From: Oscillospiraceae bacterium | Lineage (GTDB): Bacteria > Bacillota > Clostridia > UBA1381 > UBA9506 | Direction of reading: 5' to 3' | Assembly: GCA_015068935.1 (NCBI GenBank) | Contig: SVJO01000010.1 | Coordinates: 1-46,111, forward strand | Length of the DNA: 46,111 bases | Part shown: positions 16,816 through 25,776 of the stretch, piece after piece | How positions within the stretch are numbered: the stretch's first letter is position 1 | How the letters are laid out: each line of letters starts with the position of its first letter | Notes under the pieces: generated by a model | What the model was told of the DNA's origin: nothing | What the model saw: the letters and a program-made list of their open reading frames with translations, nothing else | The model's database searches: none | Made by a program: the position numbers and the translations under genes

Positions 16816-18536
16816 ATTGCTTCCTCCTTTGACAACTGCGACAGCACAATCTCGCGGTATACCTCGCAGTTTTCATAAAGTTCTTTGTGGGTGCCGTCGC
16901 CGACAATGCATCCTTCATTTAAAACTATTATTTTATCGGCATTCATAATGGTTGAAACGCGCTGAGCAACAATAATGACGGTTTTGTTTTGTGTTGTTTT
17001 CAAAAGTGCTTTTCTAAGGGCTGCGTCAGTTTTGAAATCAAGAGCAGAAAAACTGTCATCAAATATGAAAATATCAGGATTTTTTGCGATAGCTCTTGCT
17101 ATGGAAAGGCGTTGTTTTTGTCCACCTGAGAGATTTTGGGCTCCCTGGGAAACTAAGGATTTCATTCCGCCGTCCTTTCTTTTTATAAAAGATGCACTTT
17201 GTGAGATTTCAGCTGCTGTTTGTGCAGACTCATCTGAAAGTTCAGGGTTTGCATATTTTATATTTTCTTCAATTGTGCCGGAAAACAAGGTTGCTTTTTG
17301 AGGAACAAAACCTATTTTCGCGCGAAGCGCTTCTTGAGAAAGTGTGCGCACGTCCATGCCGCCGATTAAAACCTGACCTTCGGTTACATCATATAGCCTT
17401 GGAATGAGAGAAATTACAGTTGATTTTCCGCTTCCTGTGCTCCCGATAATTGCAGTTGTTTTTCCCGGCTCGGCAGTGAAGGATATATTATTTAAAACGT
17501 AGTCTCCTGACGCGGGATATTTAAAGCTTACATCTTTAAATTCTATAAGACTGTCAGGAATATAATCCGAAGCATTTTCCTTGTCCTTTATGCTTGACTC
17601 AGTATCAAGGATTTCAGCGAGCCTCTTAGCAGATGCGCTTGCTCTCGGAAGCGAAATAAAAATCATCGACATTACCATAAGAGACATCATTATATGCGTT
17701 ACATACTGGAGAACAGCCATGAGGTCGCCAACCATGAGGTTTTGTGCAGCTATGTTTTTTGCCCCGAGCCATACAATAAGTATAATTGCCGAGTTTAAAA
17801 CAAGGGAAAGCGACGGCATCAAAGCAGAAGATATCAGTTGTAATTTTATTGCTGTATCAGTAAGAGATTTGTTTGCATCATCAAAACGCTTTTCCTCGTG
17901 TTCATCCATTGTAAATGCGCGGATTACACGCATTCCCGTAAGTTTTTCGCGGATTACCAGATTTATTTTATCAATTTTCTTCTGCATTGTGACAGAAAGA
18001 GGCACGGTATATTTGGAAATCAATATAATAATAAGCAGAAGGGGAATAATTAAGGCTAAAAATATAAGAGCAAGAGTTGTATTTTTTGAAAACGCCATAA
18101 TAATTGAGCCTGAAAGCATCATTGGCGCCATAATAATCATTCTGATAAACATAACAATAAAATGCTGAAGCTGGGTTATGTCGTTAATTGTTCTTGTGAT
18201 AAGTGAAGCTGAGCCGAATTTATCAAATTCAGTATTGGAAAAGCTCTGCACGTTTGTATATACACTTTTTCTTAAGTCGCGGGAAAGCGATGCGCCGATT
18301 TTCGCTCCGAAAAAGTTTGAAAAAACTGATGCAAGTGCCGACAAAAGAGCAATTAAAAGCATGAACGCTCCTGTTTTATAAATAAGCATCATGTCTCCTG
18401 ACAAGATGCCTTCATCTACAATTTTTGACATGAGATTAGGAAGACTGAGTTCAGAAAAAACCCTGCATATTGTACATAAGACGGCAAATATGATAAGGTA
18501 AGTATACGGTTTTAAATGCTTCAAAACGTATTTCAC
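16812..18536 (-). CDS. Heterodimeric ABC exporter, subunit with degenerate Walker B (TM287/BmrC-like)
   Basis: 574 residues: six-helix membrane domain (~10-300), Walker A GSTGSGKST at 365-373, canonical signature LSGGQ at 469-473 and Walker B IFIFDDSFSALD. In Walker B the catalytic Glu is replaced by Asp (residue 494). This FDDSFSA-D form marks the subunit that forms the non-hydrolysing site in asymmetric exporters. It is the first gene of a two-gene operon, read from a promoter at 18586-18614 with GGGAGG before the ATG, and overlaps the next subunit by 4 nt. Confidence 0.93.
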   Translation of the reverse strand: MKYVLKHLKPYTYLIIFAVLCTICRVFSELSLPNLMSKIVDEGILSGDMMLIYKTGAFMLLIALLSALASVFSNFFGAKIGASLSRDLRKSVYTNVQSFSNTEFDKFGSASLITRTINDITQLQHFIVMFIRMIIMAPMMLSGSIIMAFSKNTTLALIFLALIIPLLLIIILISKYTVPLSVTMQKKIDKINLVIREKLTGMRVIRAFTMDEHEEKRFDDANKSLTDTAIKLQLISSALMPSLSLVLNSAIILIVWLGAKNIAAQNLMVGDLMAVLQYVTHIMMSLMVMSMIFISLPRASASAKRLAEILDTESSIKDKENASDYIPDSLIEFKDVSFKYPASGDYVLNNISFTAEPGKTTAIIGSTGSGKSTVISLIPRLYDVTEGQVLIGGMDVRTLSQEALRAKIGFVPQKATLFSGTIEENIKYANPELSDESAQTAAEISQSASFIKRKDGGMKSLVSQGAQNLSGGQKQRLSIARAIAKNPDIFIFDDSFSALDFKTDAALRKALLKTTQNKTVIIVAQRVSTIMNADKIIVLNEGCIVGDGTHKELYENCEVYREIVLSQLSKEEAI

Positions 18537-18585
18537 TTAAAAGACCTCCCTCGAAATAAAGACATATGTATAAATACACTAAAGT

Positions 18586-18614
18586 ATTCTACCACATCTG
18601 TTTTTGTTTCGCAA
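18586..18614 (-). promoter_or_regulatory. Promoter for the ABC exporter operon
   Basis: On the minus strand: TTGCGA (18609-18614), a 17-nt spacer and TAGAAT (18586-18591) with an extended -10 TG. Confidence 0.7.
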
Positions 18615-18681
18615 TAAACATACAGAATGTTTTTTAAAATTTACATTTTTTTAATTTATAAAATATTTCTTATTAAATGCA

Positions 18682-18710
18682 TTTACTTTTTATATTGAAT
18701 ATGATATAAT
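18682..18710 (+). promoter_or_regulatory. Promoter for rnjA
   Basis: TTTACT (18682-18687), a 17-nt spacer and TATAAT (18705-18710), with TG at 18702-18703. Together with the divergent ABC promoter it fills an AT-rich region. Confidence 0.75.
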
Positions 18711-18897
18711 ATTAATAATAATGTATAGTTGGCTTTTTGTGCTTTTTGATGTTTTAAAACTGAAATGATGCACATAATAAAACCATTGCACGGAAAGAAT
18801 ATCAGAGAGTATTACGAATGAATACATAGTAATATCAATGATTTTACAAAAGTTAAAAATAAAGAACGGAAAATAAATGAAATACGGAGGTTTAATT
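18711..18897 (+). other. Long (~180 nt) 5' leader of rnjA
   Basis: The gene-free stretch 18537-18897 (361 nt) holds two divergent promoters and this leader. The leader contains a modest hairpin, TATTAC...GTAATA at about 18814-18838, but no known riboswitch or T-box motif that I recognise. RNase J mRNAs may be self-regulated, but nothing in the sequence proves it. Confidence 0.45.
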
Positions 18898-20562
18898 GTG
18901 TCAAAAAATCAAAAAGTAAAAATTATTCCGCTTGGGGGACTTAACGAGATCGGAAAAAACCTGACTGTGTTTGAGTGCGGAAAAGACCTCATTGTTTTAG
19001 ACTGCGGAATAGCTTTTCCTGACGAGGATATGCCGGGGATAGATATGGTTATACCGGATATGACATATCTTGAAAAGAACGCGTCAAAAATAAGAGGTGT
19101 TGTTCTGACTCACGGTCATGAGGACCACATAGGAGGAATCCCGTTTCTGCTTAAAAAGCTCAATGTGCCTATTTATGGAACGAGGCTTACTTTAGGGCTC
19201 GTTGAAGTTAAACTCAAGGAGCATAATCTTCTTTCCAAGACAAAACTTGTCAGGGTAACGGCAGGGGAAACAATCAAACTCGGCGACATTAAGGTTGAGT
19301 TTATTCATAACAACCACTCAATAGCTGACTCTGTTGCTGTTGCGTTTCACACACCTGTTGGAATAATTGTTCATTCAGGAGATTTTAAGCTCGACAGCAC
19401 CCCAATTGAGGGAAGCATGATGGATATTGCGCGCCTTGGGGAACTTGGCAACAGGGGCGTTTTAGCTCTGCTTTCCGACAGTACAAATGTGGAACGTCCG
19501 GGTTATACTATGTCAGAAAGTACAGTCGGTGAGACGTTTGACGAGTTGTTCAGGGGCTGTGACAGAAGAATTTTTGTTGCTACGTTTGCTTCCAATGTAC
19601 ACCGTGTTCAGCAGATTATAAATGCTGCATACAGGTATGGCAGAAAAGTAGCATTTTCAGGCAGAAGCATGGAAAATGTTGTTGAGGTAGCGATGCAGCT
19701 TGGATACATGACTGTACCTGAAAATGTTATTATCAGCATAGATGACATTAAAAAATATAAAGCAAACCAGGTTGTTATTATTACAACGGGAAGTCAGGGA
19801 GAGGCTATGAGCGCTCTCTCACGCATGGCATACTCTGACCATAAAAAAGTAGAAATTTCAAAGGGAGACCTTGTAATTGTTTCGGCGTCGCCTATTCCCG
19901 GTAATGAAAAAGCTATTTCAAATGTTATAAACGAACTTTTCAAAAAAGGTGCAGAAGTTGTTTATAAATCGCTTGAAAACATTCATGTTTCAGGTCATGC
20001 GTGTCAGGAAGAGTTAAAACTCATGCTGACTTTAACAAAACCTAAGTTTTTTATTCCTGTGCACGGTGAATTCAGACATTTAAAACTTCATGCATCGCTT
20101 GCAGAGAGTGTTGGAATAAATCATAAAAACATAATTGTAGGCGATATAGGAAAGGTTATTGAGCTGACTTCCGGCAGCATTAAAATTAACGGAAGTGTTC
20201 CTTCCGGAGCTGTTTTAATAGACGGTCTTGGCATTGGCGATGTTGGAAACATTGTTTTGCGGGACAGAAAGCATCTGGCACAGGACGGAATTATCATTGT
20301 TGTTGTAACAATAGATAAAAAAGACAAGTCAATTCTTTCCGGACCTGATGTTTTATCAAGAGGATTTGTTTATGTCAGGGAATCTGAGGATTTAATGGAA
20401 GAGTCAAAAGCTATCGCTCTTCAGGCGCTTCATAAATGCGTAGACAGCGGCGCAACTGACTGGAATAGCTTTAAAGGTGCGCTAAAGAGCGCTCTTGGCG
20501 ATTTTGTGTATGCAAAAACAAAGAGAAAGCCTATGATACTTCCTGTTATAATGGAAGTGTGA
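18898..20562 (+). CDS. rnjA: Ribonuclease J
   Basis: 554 residues: a metallo-beta-lactamase domain with THGHEDHIGG (zinc ligands, near residue 70), SGDFKLD, and a beta-CASP segment with SDSTNVERPG and GRSMENV. It ends with the RNase J motifs SGHACQEELK, FIPVHGEFRH and the C-terminal domain. RNase J is the 5'-3' exo- and endoribonuclease of most Bacillota, acting in mRNA decay and rRNA maturation. The GTG at 18898 is preferred because CGGAGG lies seven bases upstream; an ATG seven codons earlier precedes that ribosome binding site. metK follows after 46 nt in the same direction. Confidence 0.95.
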   Translation: MSKNQKVKIIPLGGLNEIGKNLTVFECGKDLIVLDCGIAFPDEDMPGIDMVIPDMTYLEKNASKIRGVVLTHGHEDHIGGIPFLLKKLNVPIYGTRLTLGLVEVKLKEHNLLSKTKLVRVTAGETIKLGDIKVEFIHNNHSIADSVAVAFHTPVGIIVHSGDFKLDSTPIEGSMMDIARLGELGNRGVLALLSDSTNVERPGYTMSESTVGETFDELFRGCDRRIFVATFASNVHRVQQIINAAYRYGRKVAFSGRSMENVVEVAMQLGYMTVPENVIISIDDIKKYKANQVVIITTGSQGEAMSALSRMAYSDHKKVEISKGDLVIVSASPIPGNEKAISNVINELFKKGAEVVYKSLENIHVSGHACQEELKLMLTLTKPKFFIPVHGEFRHLKLHASLAESVGINHKNIIVGDIGKVIELTSGSIKINGSVPSGAVLIDGLGIGDVGNIVLRDRKHLAQDGIIIVVVTIDKKDKSILSGPDVLSRGFVYVRESEDLMEESKAIALQALHKCVDSGATDWNSFKGALKSALGDFVYAKTKRKPMILPVIMEV

Positions 20563-20608
20563 AATAAATAAAACAAAAGAGAAAATTATATAAAAGGGTG
20601 AGATTAAT

Positions 20609-21796
20609 TTGAATAAGCAAAAGAGAACTCTGTTCACATCTGAATCGGTAACCGAGGGGCATCCTGATAAGATTTGCGATATTTTATCAGATGCTGTTTT
20701 AGACGAGATTATGGCACAGGACCCAAATGGAAGAGTTGCCTGTGAGGTCACTGTTACAACAGGACTTGTAACAGTAGTGGGAGAAATAACCACATCTGCA
20801 CAGATAGATATTCAGAAAATTGTGAGAGATACAGTAAGAGAAATAGGTTATGACAGGGCGAAATACGGATTTGACTGTGACACTTGTGCAGTTATAACTG
20901 CTCTAGATAAGCAGTCTTTAGATATTGCTCTGGGTGTTGACAACTCGCTTGAGGCAAAAGAAGGAAAGGATGAAATCGGCTCAATCGGAGCAGGCGACCA
21001 GGGAATGATGTTTGGGTATGCATGCAATGAAACAGACGAATATATGCCGCTTGCAATAAGCCTTGCACATAAGCTCACAAGAAAACTCTCCGAGGTGAGA
21101 AAGAGCGGAGAAATTCAATACATTCGTCCTGATGGTAAATCACAGGTTACAGTGGTTTATGAAAATGACAGACCCGTATCGGTTGATACAGTTGTTATCT
21201 CCACGCAGCACAGCGAAGAAGTGACCCTTGAGCAGATAAAAAAGGATATAATGGAAAAGGTAATTCTTGCCGTTATACCGGAGGAGCTCATAACCGAGGA
21301 CACAAAGTATTACATAAATCCTACAGGCAAGTTTGTGACGGGAGGACCTCAGGGAGACTCAGGTCATACAGGAAGAAAAATCATTGTTGATACATACGGC
21401 GGTTATGCGCGCCACGGCGGCGGCGCGTTTTCGGGCAAAGACCCGACAAAGGTTGACAGAAGTGCAGCTTATGCAGGCAGATATGTTGCTAAAAACATAG
21501 TTGCAGCAGGGCTTGCTGATAAATGCGAAATTCAAATTGCTTATGCTATAGGAGTTGCAAAGCCTGTTTCTGTTATGGTAGATACCTTTGGAACAGCTAA
21601 AATCAGCGAGGACAAAATCGCAGAACTTATAGATGAGCATTTTGACTTAAGACCTGCAGCTATTATAAATAATCTGGAACTCAGAAGACCTATTTATAAA
21701 CAGACTGCAGCATATGGTCATTTCGGAAGAAATGATTTAGATCTTCCATGGGAAAGAACTGATAAGGCAGAAATCTTGAAAAAAGCACTTAATTAG
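20609..21796 (+). CDS. metK: S-adenosylmethionine synthetase (MetK)
   Basis: 395 residues, normal length. Motifs are [14 protein letters not shown] at the N-terminus, [12 protein letters not shown] (ATP/methionine loop), [17 protein letters not shown] and [16 protein letters not shown]. It makes SAM from ATP and methionine. TTG start with an AGGGTGAG ribosome binding site. No SAM riboswitch is visible in the 46-nt gap from rnjA. A response regulator gene follows 31 nt later, so the gene may be co-transcribed with rnjA upstream and the two-component system downstream. Confidence 0.97.
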   Translation: MNKQKRTLFTSESVTEGHPDKICDILSDAVLDEIMAQDPNGRVACEVTVTTGLVTVVGEITTSAQIDIQKIVRDTVREIGYDRAKYGFDCDTCAVITALDKQSLDIALGVDNSLEAKEGKDEIGSIGAGDQGMMFGYACNETDEYMPLAISLAHKLTRKLSEVRKSGEIQYIRPDGKSQVTVVYENDRPVSVDTVVISTQHSEEVTLEQIKKDIMEKVILAVIPEELITEDTKYYINPTGKFVTGGPQGDSGHTGRKIIVDTYGGYARHGGGAFSGKDPTKVDRSAAYAGRYVAKNIVAAGLADKCEIQIAYAIGVAKPVSVMVDTFGTAKISEDKIAELIDEHFDLRPAAIINNLELRRPIYKQTAAYGHFGRNDLDLPWERTDKAEILKKALN

Positions 21797-21827
21797 CATA
21801 GGATTATTTTAAAGGAGATACAGGAGC

Positions 21828-22511
21828 ATGAAAATACTTATTGTTGATGATGAGAAGTTACTTGTAAAGGGAATTAAATATAATTTTGAACAGGACGGTT
21901 TCACCATAGCATCTGCCTATGACGGGGAAGAAGCTTTAAAAATGGCAAACGACAAAAGTATAGATTTAATCATACTTGATCTCATGCTCCCGAAAATAGA
22001 CGGGCTTACTGTTTGCCAGAAAATCCGTGAGTTTTCCAATGTGCCGATTATTATGCTGACAGCAAAAACAGAAGACATGGACAAGATTTTAGGTTTGGAG
22101 TATGGTGCTGATGACTATCTTACAAAGCCTTTTAACATTTTGGAACTCAAAGCAAGGGTAAAGGCTGTTTTAAGAAGAGTGACTCCTAATGACACAAACC
22201 ATGAAAAATCCGTTGTAACATTTGGAAGTGTTAAGCTGGACTACAATTTAAGAAGAACTGAAATTGAAGGAAGAGTAATTGACTTAACGTCAAAAGAGTT
22301 CGACCTTATGGATCTTTTCATTACTAATGCAGGAAAGGTTTATTCCAGGGAAAATCTCTTAGACATTGTGTGGGGGTTCGAATACCCAGGAGACGTCAGA
22401 ACGGTTGACGTCCATGTCAGAAGACTTCGTGAAAAGGTTGAGCCCAATCCTGCTGAGCCTAAATATATCCATACCAAGTGGGGAGTTGGTTATTATTTTA
22501 AAGAGCTTTAA
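21828..22511 (+). CDS. OmpR/PhoB-family response regulator
   Basis: 227 residues. The receiver domain has the acidic pair VDDE at 6-9, phospho-acceptor Asp51 in LDLMLPK, Thr78 and Lys100 in LTKPF. The C-terminal winged helix (~130-227) has LTSKEFDLMDLF, the VWGFEYPGDVRTVDVHVRRLREKVE core (recognition helix DVHVRRLR) and GVGYYF. It binds DNA and partners with the sensor kinase encoded immediately downstream, which it overlaps. The stimulus and regulon are unknown. AAAGGAG precedes the ATG. Confidence 0.95.
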   Translation: MKILIVDDEKLLVKGIKYNFEQDGFTIASAYDGEEALKMANDKSIDLIILDLMLPKIDGLTVCQKIREFSNVPIIMLTAKTEDMDKILGLEYGADDYLTKPFNILELKARVKAVLRRVTPNDTNHEKSVVTFGSVKLDYNLRRTEIEGRVIDLTSKEFDLMDLFITNAGKVYSRENLLDIVWGFEYPGDVRTVDVHVRRLREKVEPNPAEPKYIHTKWGVGYYFKEL

Positions 22512-23907
22512 GTTTGTTACGATACGTTCTAAAATAGTATCTACTTATATCATAATAATTTTCGTTGTACTTCTTGCGTTGGGTTTTTTTCTAATTAATA
22601 CACTCCATACATATCTTTTCAACCAACGAAAAATGGAGCTTTTAACAAGTGCAAATATAATGGCAAGTATCGTCTCGGAGAATTATACACCTGAATATAT
22701 TACAAGAAAACTTCCGCAGATGCAGCTTGAAAAAAACACGAGAGCAATAGCTGTGGATAAAGAAAGCGCAGTAATTTATGATTCGTACAACTTAACAAGC
22801 CAAAAGGGAAGATATTTTATACAGTCATTAATAACAGATGCTCTTTCAGCAGATGCCAAGGGCTCTTCTCAATCATATAAAGAGGACGGAAAATGGTATA
22901 TATCTGCAGCGGTCCCTGTTATTAAGAACTCGCAGACAATAGGTGCTGTATACCTTCTCGTTTCTGGGGATTCAACGGAGAAGATTATTGTAGACATCAG
23001 AAATTCAATGGTGCTTCTTGGATGTTTAATTATCATATTTGTAGGTGTTTTCAGTCTGTCTATGGCAAAAATACTTACTCTTCCGATAGAACAGTTTACT
23101 AGATTCATCAACAGTATGCCTCATGACAAACTTCAGAAAACAGAAATTACAACAAAAGACGAAATCGGTCAGCTTGCAATAGCATTTAACAGTCTTATTG
23201 ACAGGATTGACGAAATGGAGGATAAGAGAAAGGCATTCGTCTCTGATGCTTCCCACGAGCTTAAAACACCGCTTTCAATAATAAAATTGCTTTCTGATTC
23301 TTTGATACAGACGGACAATCCTGACCCTGAATTCGTAAAAGAATTTTTAAATGACATGATGGGAGAGGTTGAGCGCCTGACAAGAATTGTTGAAAGACTT
23401 CTTGATATGACTCAGCTCGACACATCATCTGCAAGCGCTTTGTTTGTTCATACAGACATGAAAGAGGTTTTAAACGAAATATATAAAAAACTCTTGCCTC
23501 TCGCGGAAAATAAGAATATAGCTCTTTCGCTGAATCTGGCAGTTGAGGATGTTTTTTATCCAATCGAAAGGGATAGTTTAACAGAAGCTATTTATAATAT
23601 TACTGATAACAGCATAAAGTATACAGAAAGCGGCGGAAGTGTTTCTATTGACCTGACACACGATACAGACAATGTATATATTACCGTACGTGACACGGGA
23701 ATAGGAATTCCAAAAGATGCAACAGACAGAATTTTTGACCGATTTTACAGGGTTGATAAAGCAAGGGCGCGTGATACAGGCGGAACAGGTCTGGGACTCG
23801 CGATTGCTCTTGATGCAGTTAAGCTTCATGGCGGAAATATCGAGGTTCAGAGCGAGGTTGAGCTGGGAAGCACCTTTATTATTATTCTGCCGATTAAGAA
23901 GGAATAG
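22486..23907 (+). CDS. Membrane sensor histidine kinase
   Basis: About 473 residues from the TTG at 22486: a first membrane helix (~15-40), an extracytoplasmic sensor of ~125 residues, a second helix (LLGCLIIIFVGVFSLSMA), HAMP, HisKA with SHELKTPLS (His257), and HATPase with N-box DNSIKY, G1 DTGIGIP and G2 GTGLGLAI. It is the expected partner of the upstream regulator and overlaps its end by 26 nt. The start is uncertain: the frame is open back to an ATG at 22366 deep inside the regulator, but the natural N-terminus of this family begins a few residues before the first helix. The ribosome binding site before 22486 is weak. A cysteine desulfurase starts 3 nt after the stop. Confidence 0.9.
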   Translation: MVIILKSFKFVTIRSKIVSTYIIIIFVVLLALGFFLINTLHTYLFNQRKMELLTSANIMASIVSENYTPEYITRKLPQMQLEKNTRAIAVDKESAVIYDSYNLTSQKGRYFIQSLITDALSADAKGSSQSYKEDGKWYISAAVPVIKNSQTIGAVYLLVSGDSTEKIIVDIRNSMVLLGCLIIIFVGVFSLSMAKILTLPIEQFTRFINSMPHDKLQKTEITTKDEIGQLAIAFNSLIDRIDEMEDKRKAFVSDASHELKTPLSIIKLLSDSLIQTDNPDPEFVKEFLNDMMGEVERLTRIVERLLDMTQLDTSSASALFVHTDMKEVLNEIYKKLLPLAENKNIALSLNLAVEDVFYPIERDSLTEAIYNITDNSIKYTESGGSVSIDLTHDTDNVYITVRDTGIGIPKDATDRIFDRFYRVDKARARDTGGTGLGLAIALDAVKLHGGNIEVQSEVELGSTFIIILPIKKE

Positions 23908-23910
23908 ATT

Positions 23911-25068
23911 ATGAAAATGAACAATATAGCATATCTTGATAACAGCTCTACTACAAGACAGTTTGACGAGGTAACAGAAACTGTGGCAGATTTATGCCGT
24001 AAAACTTTCGGGAACCCTTCATCGCTCCATGATTTAGGAATGGATGCGGAAAAGGTTATAAAGAGCGCTAAAAATACAGTGCTTGAAAGCATTAAGGCAG
24101 ACTCTGGCGACGATTTTATATTTACCTCAGGCGGTACAGAAGCAAACAATCTTGCAATTTTGGGGTATGTGAGACCTAAACTTTCGCGAAGACCCCATAT
24201 AGTTACAACTAAAATAGAGCACCCTTCCGTTTTGGAGGTTTTTAAAACCCTTGAAAGTGAGGGAGCTGTTTGTTCGTATGTCGGAGTAGATGAAAATGGA
24301 ATCATAGATTTAGAAGAGCTTTCGTCTGTTCTGAATGAAAAGACAGAGTTTTTAAGTGTCATGCTTGTCAATAATGAGATAGGCTCTGTTCAACCTATTG
24401 AGAAAATCATCAAAATTGCAAAGGGAAAAAGTCCCAGAGCTAAAATTCATGCAGACGGAGTACAGGCATTTTGCAAAATTCCCATAAATGTAAAAAAAGC
24501 GGGAATTGATATGCTTAGCATAAGCGGGCATAAAATTCATGCTCCCAAAGGTATAGGCGGACTTTATATTAAAAAGGGTGTAACCCTTAAGCCTTTTATG
24601 TATGGAGGGCATCAACAGAAAAATTTGCGTTCAGGAACAGAAAATCCGCCTGCAATCGGTGGATTTGAAAAAGCAATAAAAATAAATATGGAAAACTTTG
24701 ATGCTAAAGCAGCTAGGATAAAAGAATTGAGAAATATGATAATATCCGAACTTCAAAAAATTGATTGCTGCAGAATAAACAGCGGGGATAATGAAAATTC
24801 TGTTCCCAGTATTATAAATGCATCATTCATGGGCATACGTTCAGAAACTCTTCTTCATGCCCTTGAGGCAGAGGGTGTTTATGTTTCAACGGGCTCTGCA
24901 TGTTCATCAAACCATCCTGAACTGAGCCACGTGCTTTCGGCTATGGGATATGACAAAAAGAGGATTGACTCGGCAATCAGGCTGAGTATGAGCCTTTATA
25001 CATGCGAAGACGAAGTGAAAAAAGCAGTTTGCGCTATAAGAAAATGTGTTGAAAAACTGTCAATTTAA
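23911..25068 (+). CDS. Cysteine desulfurase (NifS/IscS-like, class I)
   Basis: 385 residues. It opens with YLDNSSTT and has TSGGTEANNLAI, SGHKIHAPKG (PLP Lys208) and the catalytic loop STGSACSS with Cys331. The enzyme takes sulphur from cysteine for iron-sulphur clusters or thiolated tRNA. No IscU or ThiI gene adjoins it, so its acceptor is unknown; a TtcA-like thiolase lies at 6975-7727 but far away. AGAAGGAA serves as ribosome binding site. Start is ATG 23911, with ATG 23917 also possible. It follows the kinase by 3 nt, suggesting co-transcription. Confidence 0.93.
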   Translation: MKMNNIAYLDNSSTTRQFDEVTETVADLCRKTFGNPSSLHDLGMDAEKVIKSAKNTVLESIKADSGDDFIFTSGGTEANNLAILGYVRPKLSRRPHIVTTKIEHPSVLEVFKTLESEGAVCSYVGVDENGIIDLEELSSVLNEKTEFLSVMLVNNEIGSVQPIEKIIKIAKGKSPRAKIHADGVQAFCKIPINVKKAGIDMLSISGHKIHAPKGIGGLYIKKGVTLKPFMYGGHQQKNLRSGTENPPAIGGFEKAIKINMENFDAKAARIKELRNMIISELQKIDCCRINSGDNENSVPSIINASFMGIRSETLLHALEAEGVYVSTGSACSSNHPELSHVLSAMGYDKKRIDSAIRLSMSLYTCEDEVKKAVCAIRKCVEKLSI

Positions 25069-25085
25069 TTTTTTGAGAATATAAT
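25057..25085 (+). promoter_or_regulatory. Possible promoter for the shikimate-kinase-like gene
   Basis: CTGTCA (25057-25062), a 17-nt spacer and TATAAT (25080-25085). It overlaps the 3' end of the cysteine desulfurase gene and would give a leader of about 140 nt. Confidence 0.5.
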
Positions 25086-25099
25086 ATACTGGTATAGTC

Positions 25100-25200
25100 A
25101 GTCATTAAAGAAACAGACTTTCAGGGCGACAGTGTCAGTAAGGAAATGAGGAGACTGGAATTTAAATAAAAACAGCAGTGCAATTGCCTCTTTGATGACT
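25100..25200 (+). ncRNA. Candidate structured leader RNA upstream of the shikimate-kinase-like gene
   Basis: AGTCATTAAAG (25100-25110) can pair with CTTTGATGACT (25190-25200), an 11-bp closing stem with one G-U pair. It encloses about 79 nt that include a small GAC-AGT-GTC hairpin and a purine-rich middle. The purine content and position after a promoter are suggestive. It does not match any riboswitch consensus I know, and a chance pairing is possible. Confidence 0.3.
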
Positions 25201-25232
25201 AAAATAAAATGAAAGGTTAAAATTGGTGTTAA

Positions 25233-25760
25233 GTGATGTCAGATATCGGTTTGAATATTGTTTTAATCGGATTTATGGGAGTTGGCAAGACGACAATAGG
25301 CAGACGAACGGCAGGAAAGCTGGGAATTGATTTTTATGATACTGATGAATATATAAAAAAATGTGAAAAAATGCCTGCAGGGGAGCTGCTTAAAAAAAAG
25401 GGCGAAAAATATTTTCAGGGGGCACAGAGATTTGCCGTTACAAATATTGCAGATAACAGAGGTTGCCTCATTTCAACGGGCGGTAATACAGTTTGCGATG
25501 AATATAACAGAGAATTGCTTGGCAAAAATTCACTTGTAGTATGGCTTCGCGCTAAGGCGGAAACCGTTTATGAAAACACCAGAAATTCAAGGAATAAACG
25601 TCCTGAAATTGCAGGAGCGACTCTTGAGGATATAAGAGTGCTTTTAGAGCAAAAATCAAAGTTCTATGAAAATTGCGATATAATCATTGACGTAGATGAG
25701 CTTGAGGTAAACGATATTGCCGATATAATAATTTCAGAATACGAAAAAAGACAAAAATAG
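25233..25760 (+). CDS. Shikimate-kinase-family protein with altered substrate site
   Basis: 175 residues, normal length. The P-loop GFMGVGKTT (13-21), the acidic pair YDTDEY (Asp36/Asp38) and the lid RNKRPE (Arg123) are intact. The substrate site is not. The GE-x-x-FR-x-x-E motif is GEKYFQGAQ, so the shikimate-binding Arg is Gln62 and the Glu is Gln65. TGGG is TGGN (82-85). The R-x-P-L-Y motif is KSKFY, so the second Arg is Lys141. It may still be the organism's AroK or may phosphorylate another molecule. GTG 25233 or ATG 25236 is the start; the ribosome binding site is weak. A HIT protein follows 16 nt later. Confidence 0.8.
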   Translation: MMSDIGLNIVLIGFMGVGKTTIGRRTAGKLGIDFYDTDEYIKKCEKMPAGELLKKKGEKYFQGAQRFAVTNIADNRGCLISTGGNTVCDEYNRELLGKNSLVVWLRAKAETVYENTRNSRNKRPEIAGATLEDIRVLLEQKSKFYENCDIIIDVDELEVNDIADIIISEYEKRQK

Positions 25761-25776
25761 AAGGGAACGAAGGGAA

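Noticed and set aside
17581-18168. 195-codon open frame on the plus strand inside the ABC exporter gene
   Set aside because: It is antisense to a conserved membrane domain; its hydrophobic/serine-rich composition is the mirror of that gene.
18877-18897. RNase J start at the ATG at 18877
   Set aside because: The CGGAGG ribosome binding site lies after this ATG and is correctly spaced for the GTG at 18898.
20563-20608. SAM riboswitch upstream of metK or metY
   Set aside because: The gap before metK is only 46 nt and the metY leader about 30 nt. Neither can hold an S-box, and no conserved motif is seen.
22366-22485. Histidine kinase starting at the ATG at 22366
   Set aside because: This would add ~40 non-conserved residues encoded by the other frame of the regulator's DNA-binding domain. 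The natural family N-terminus is just before the first membrane helix.
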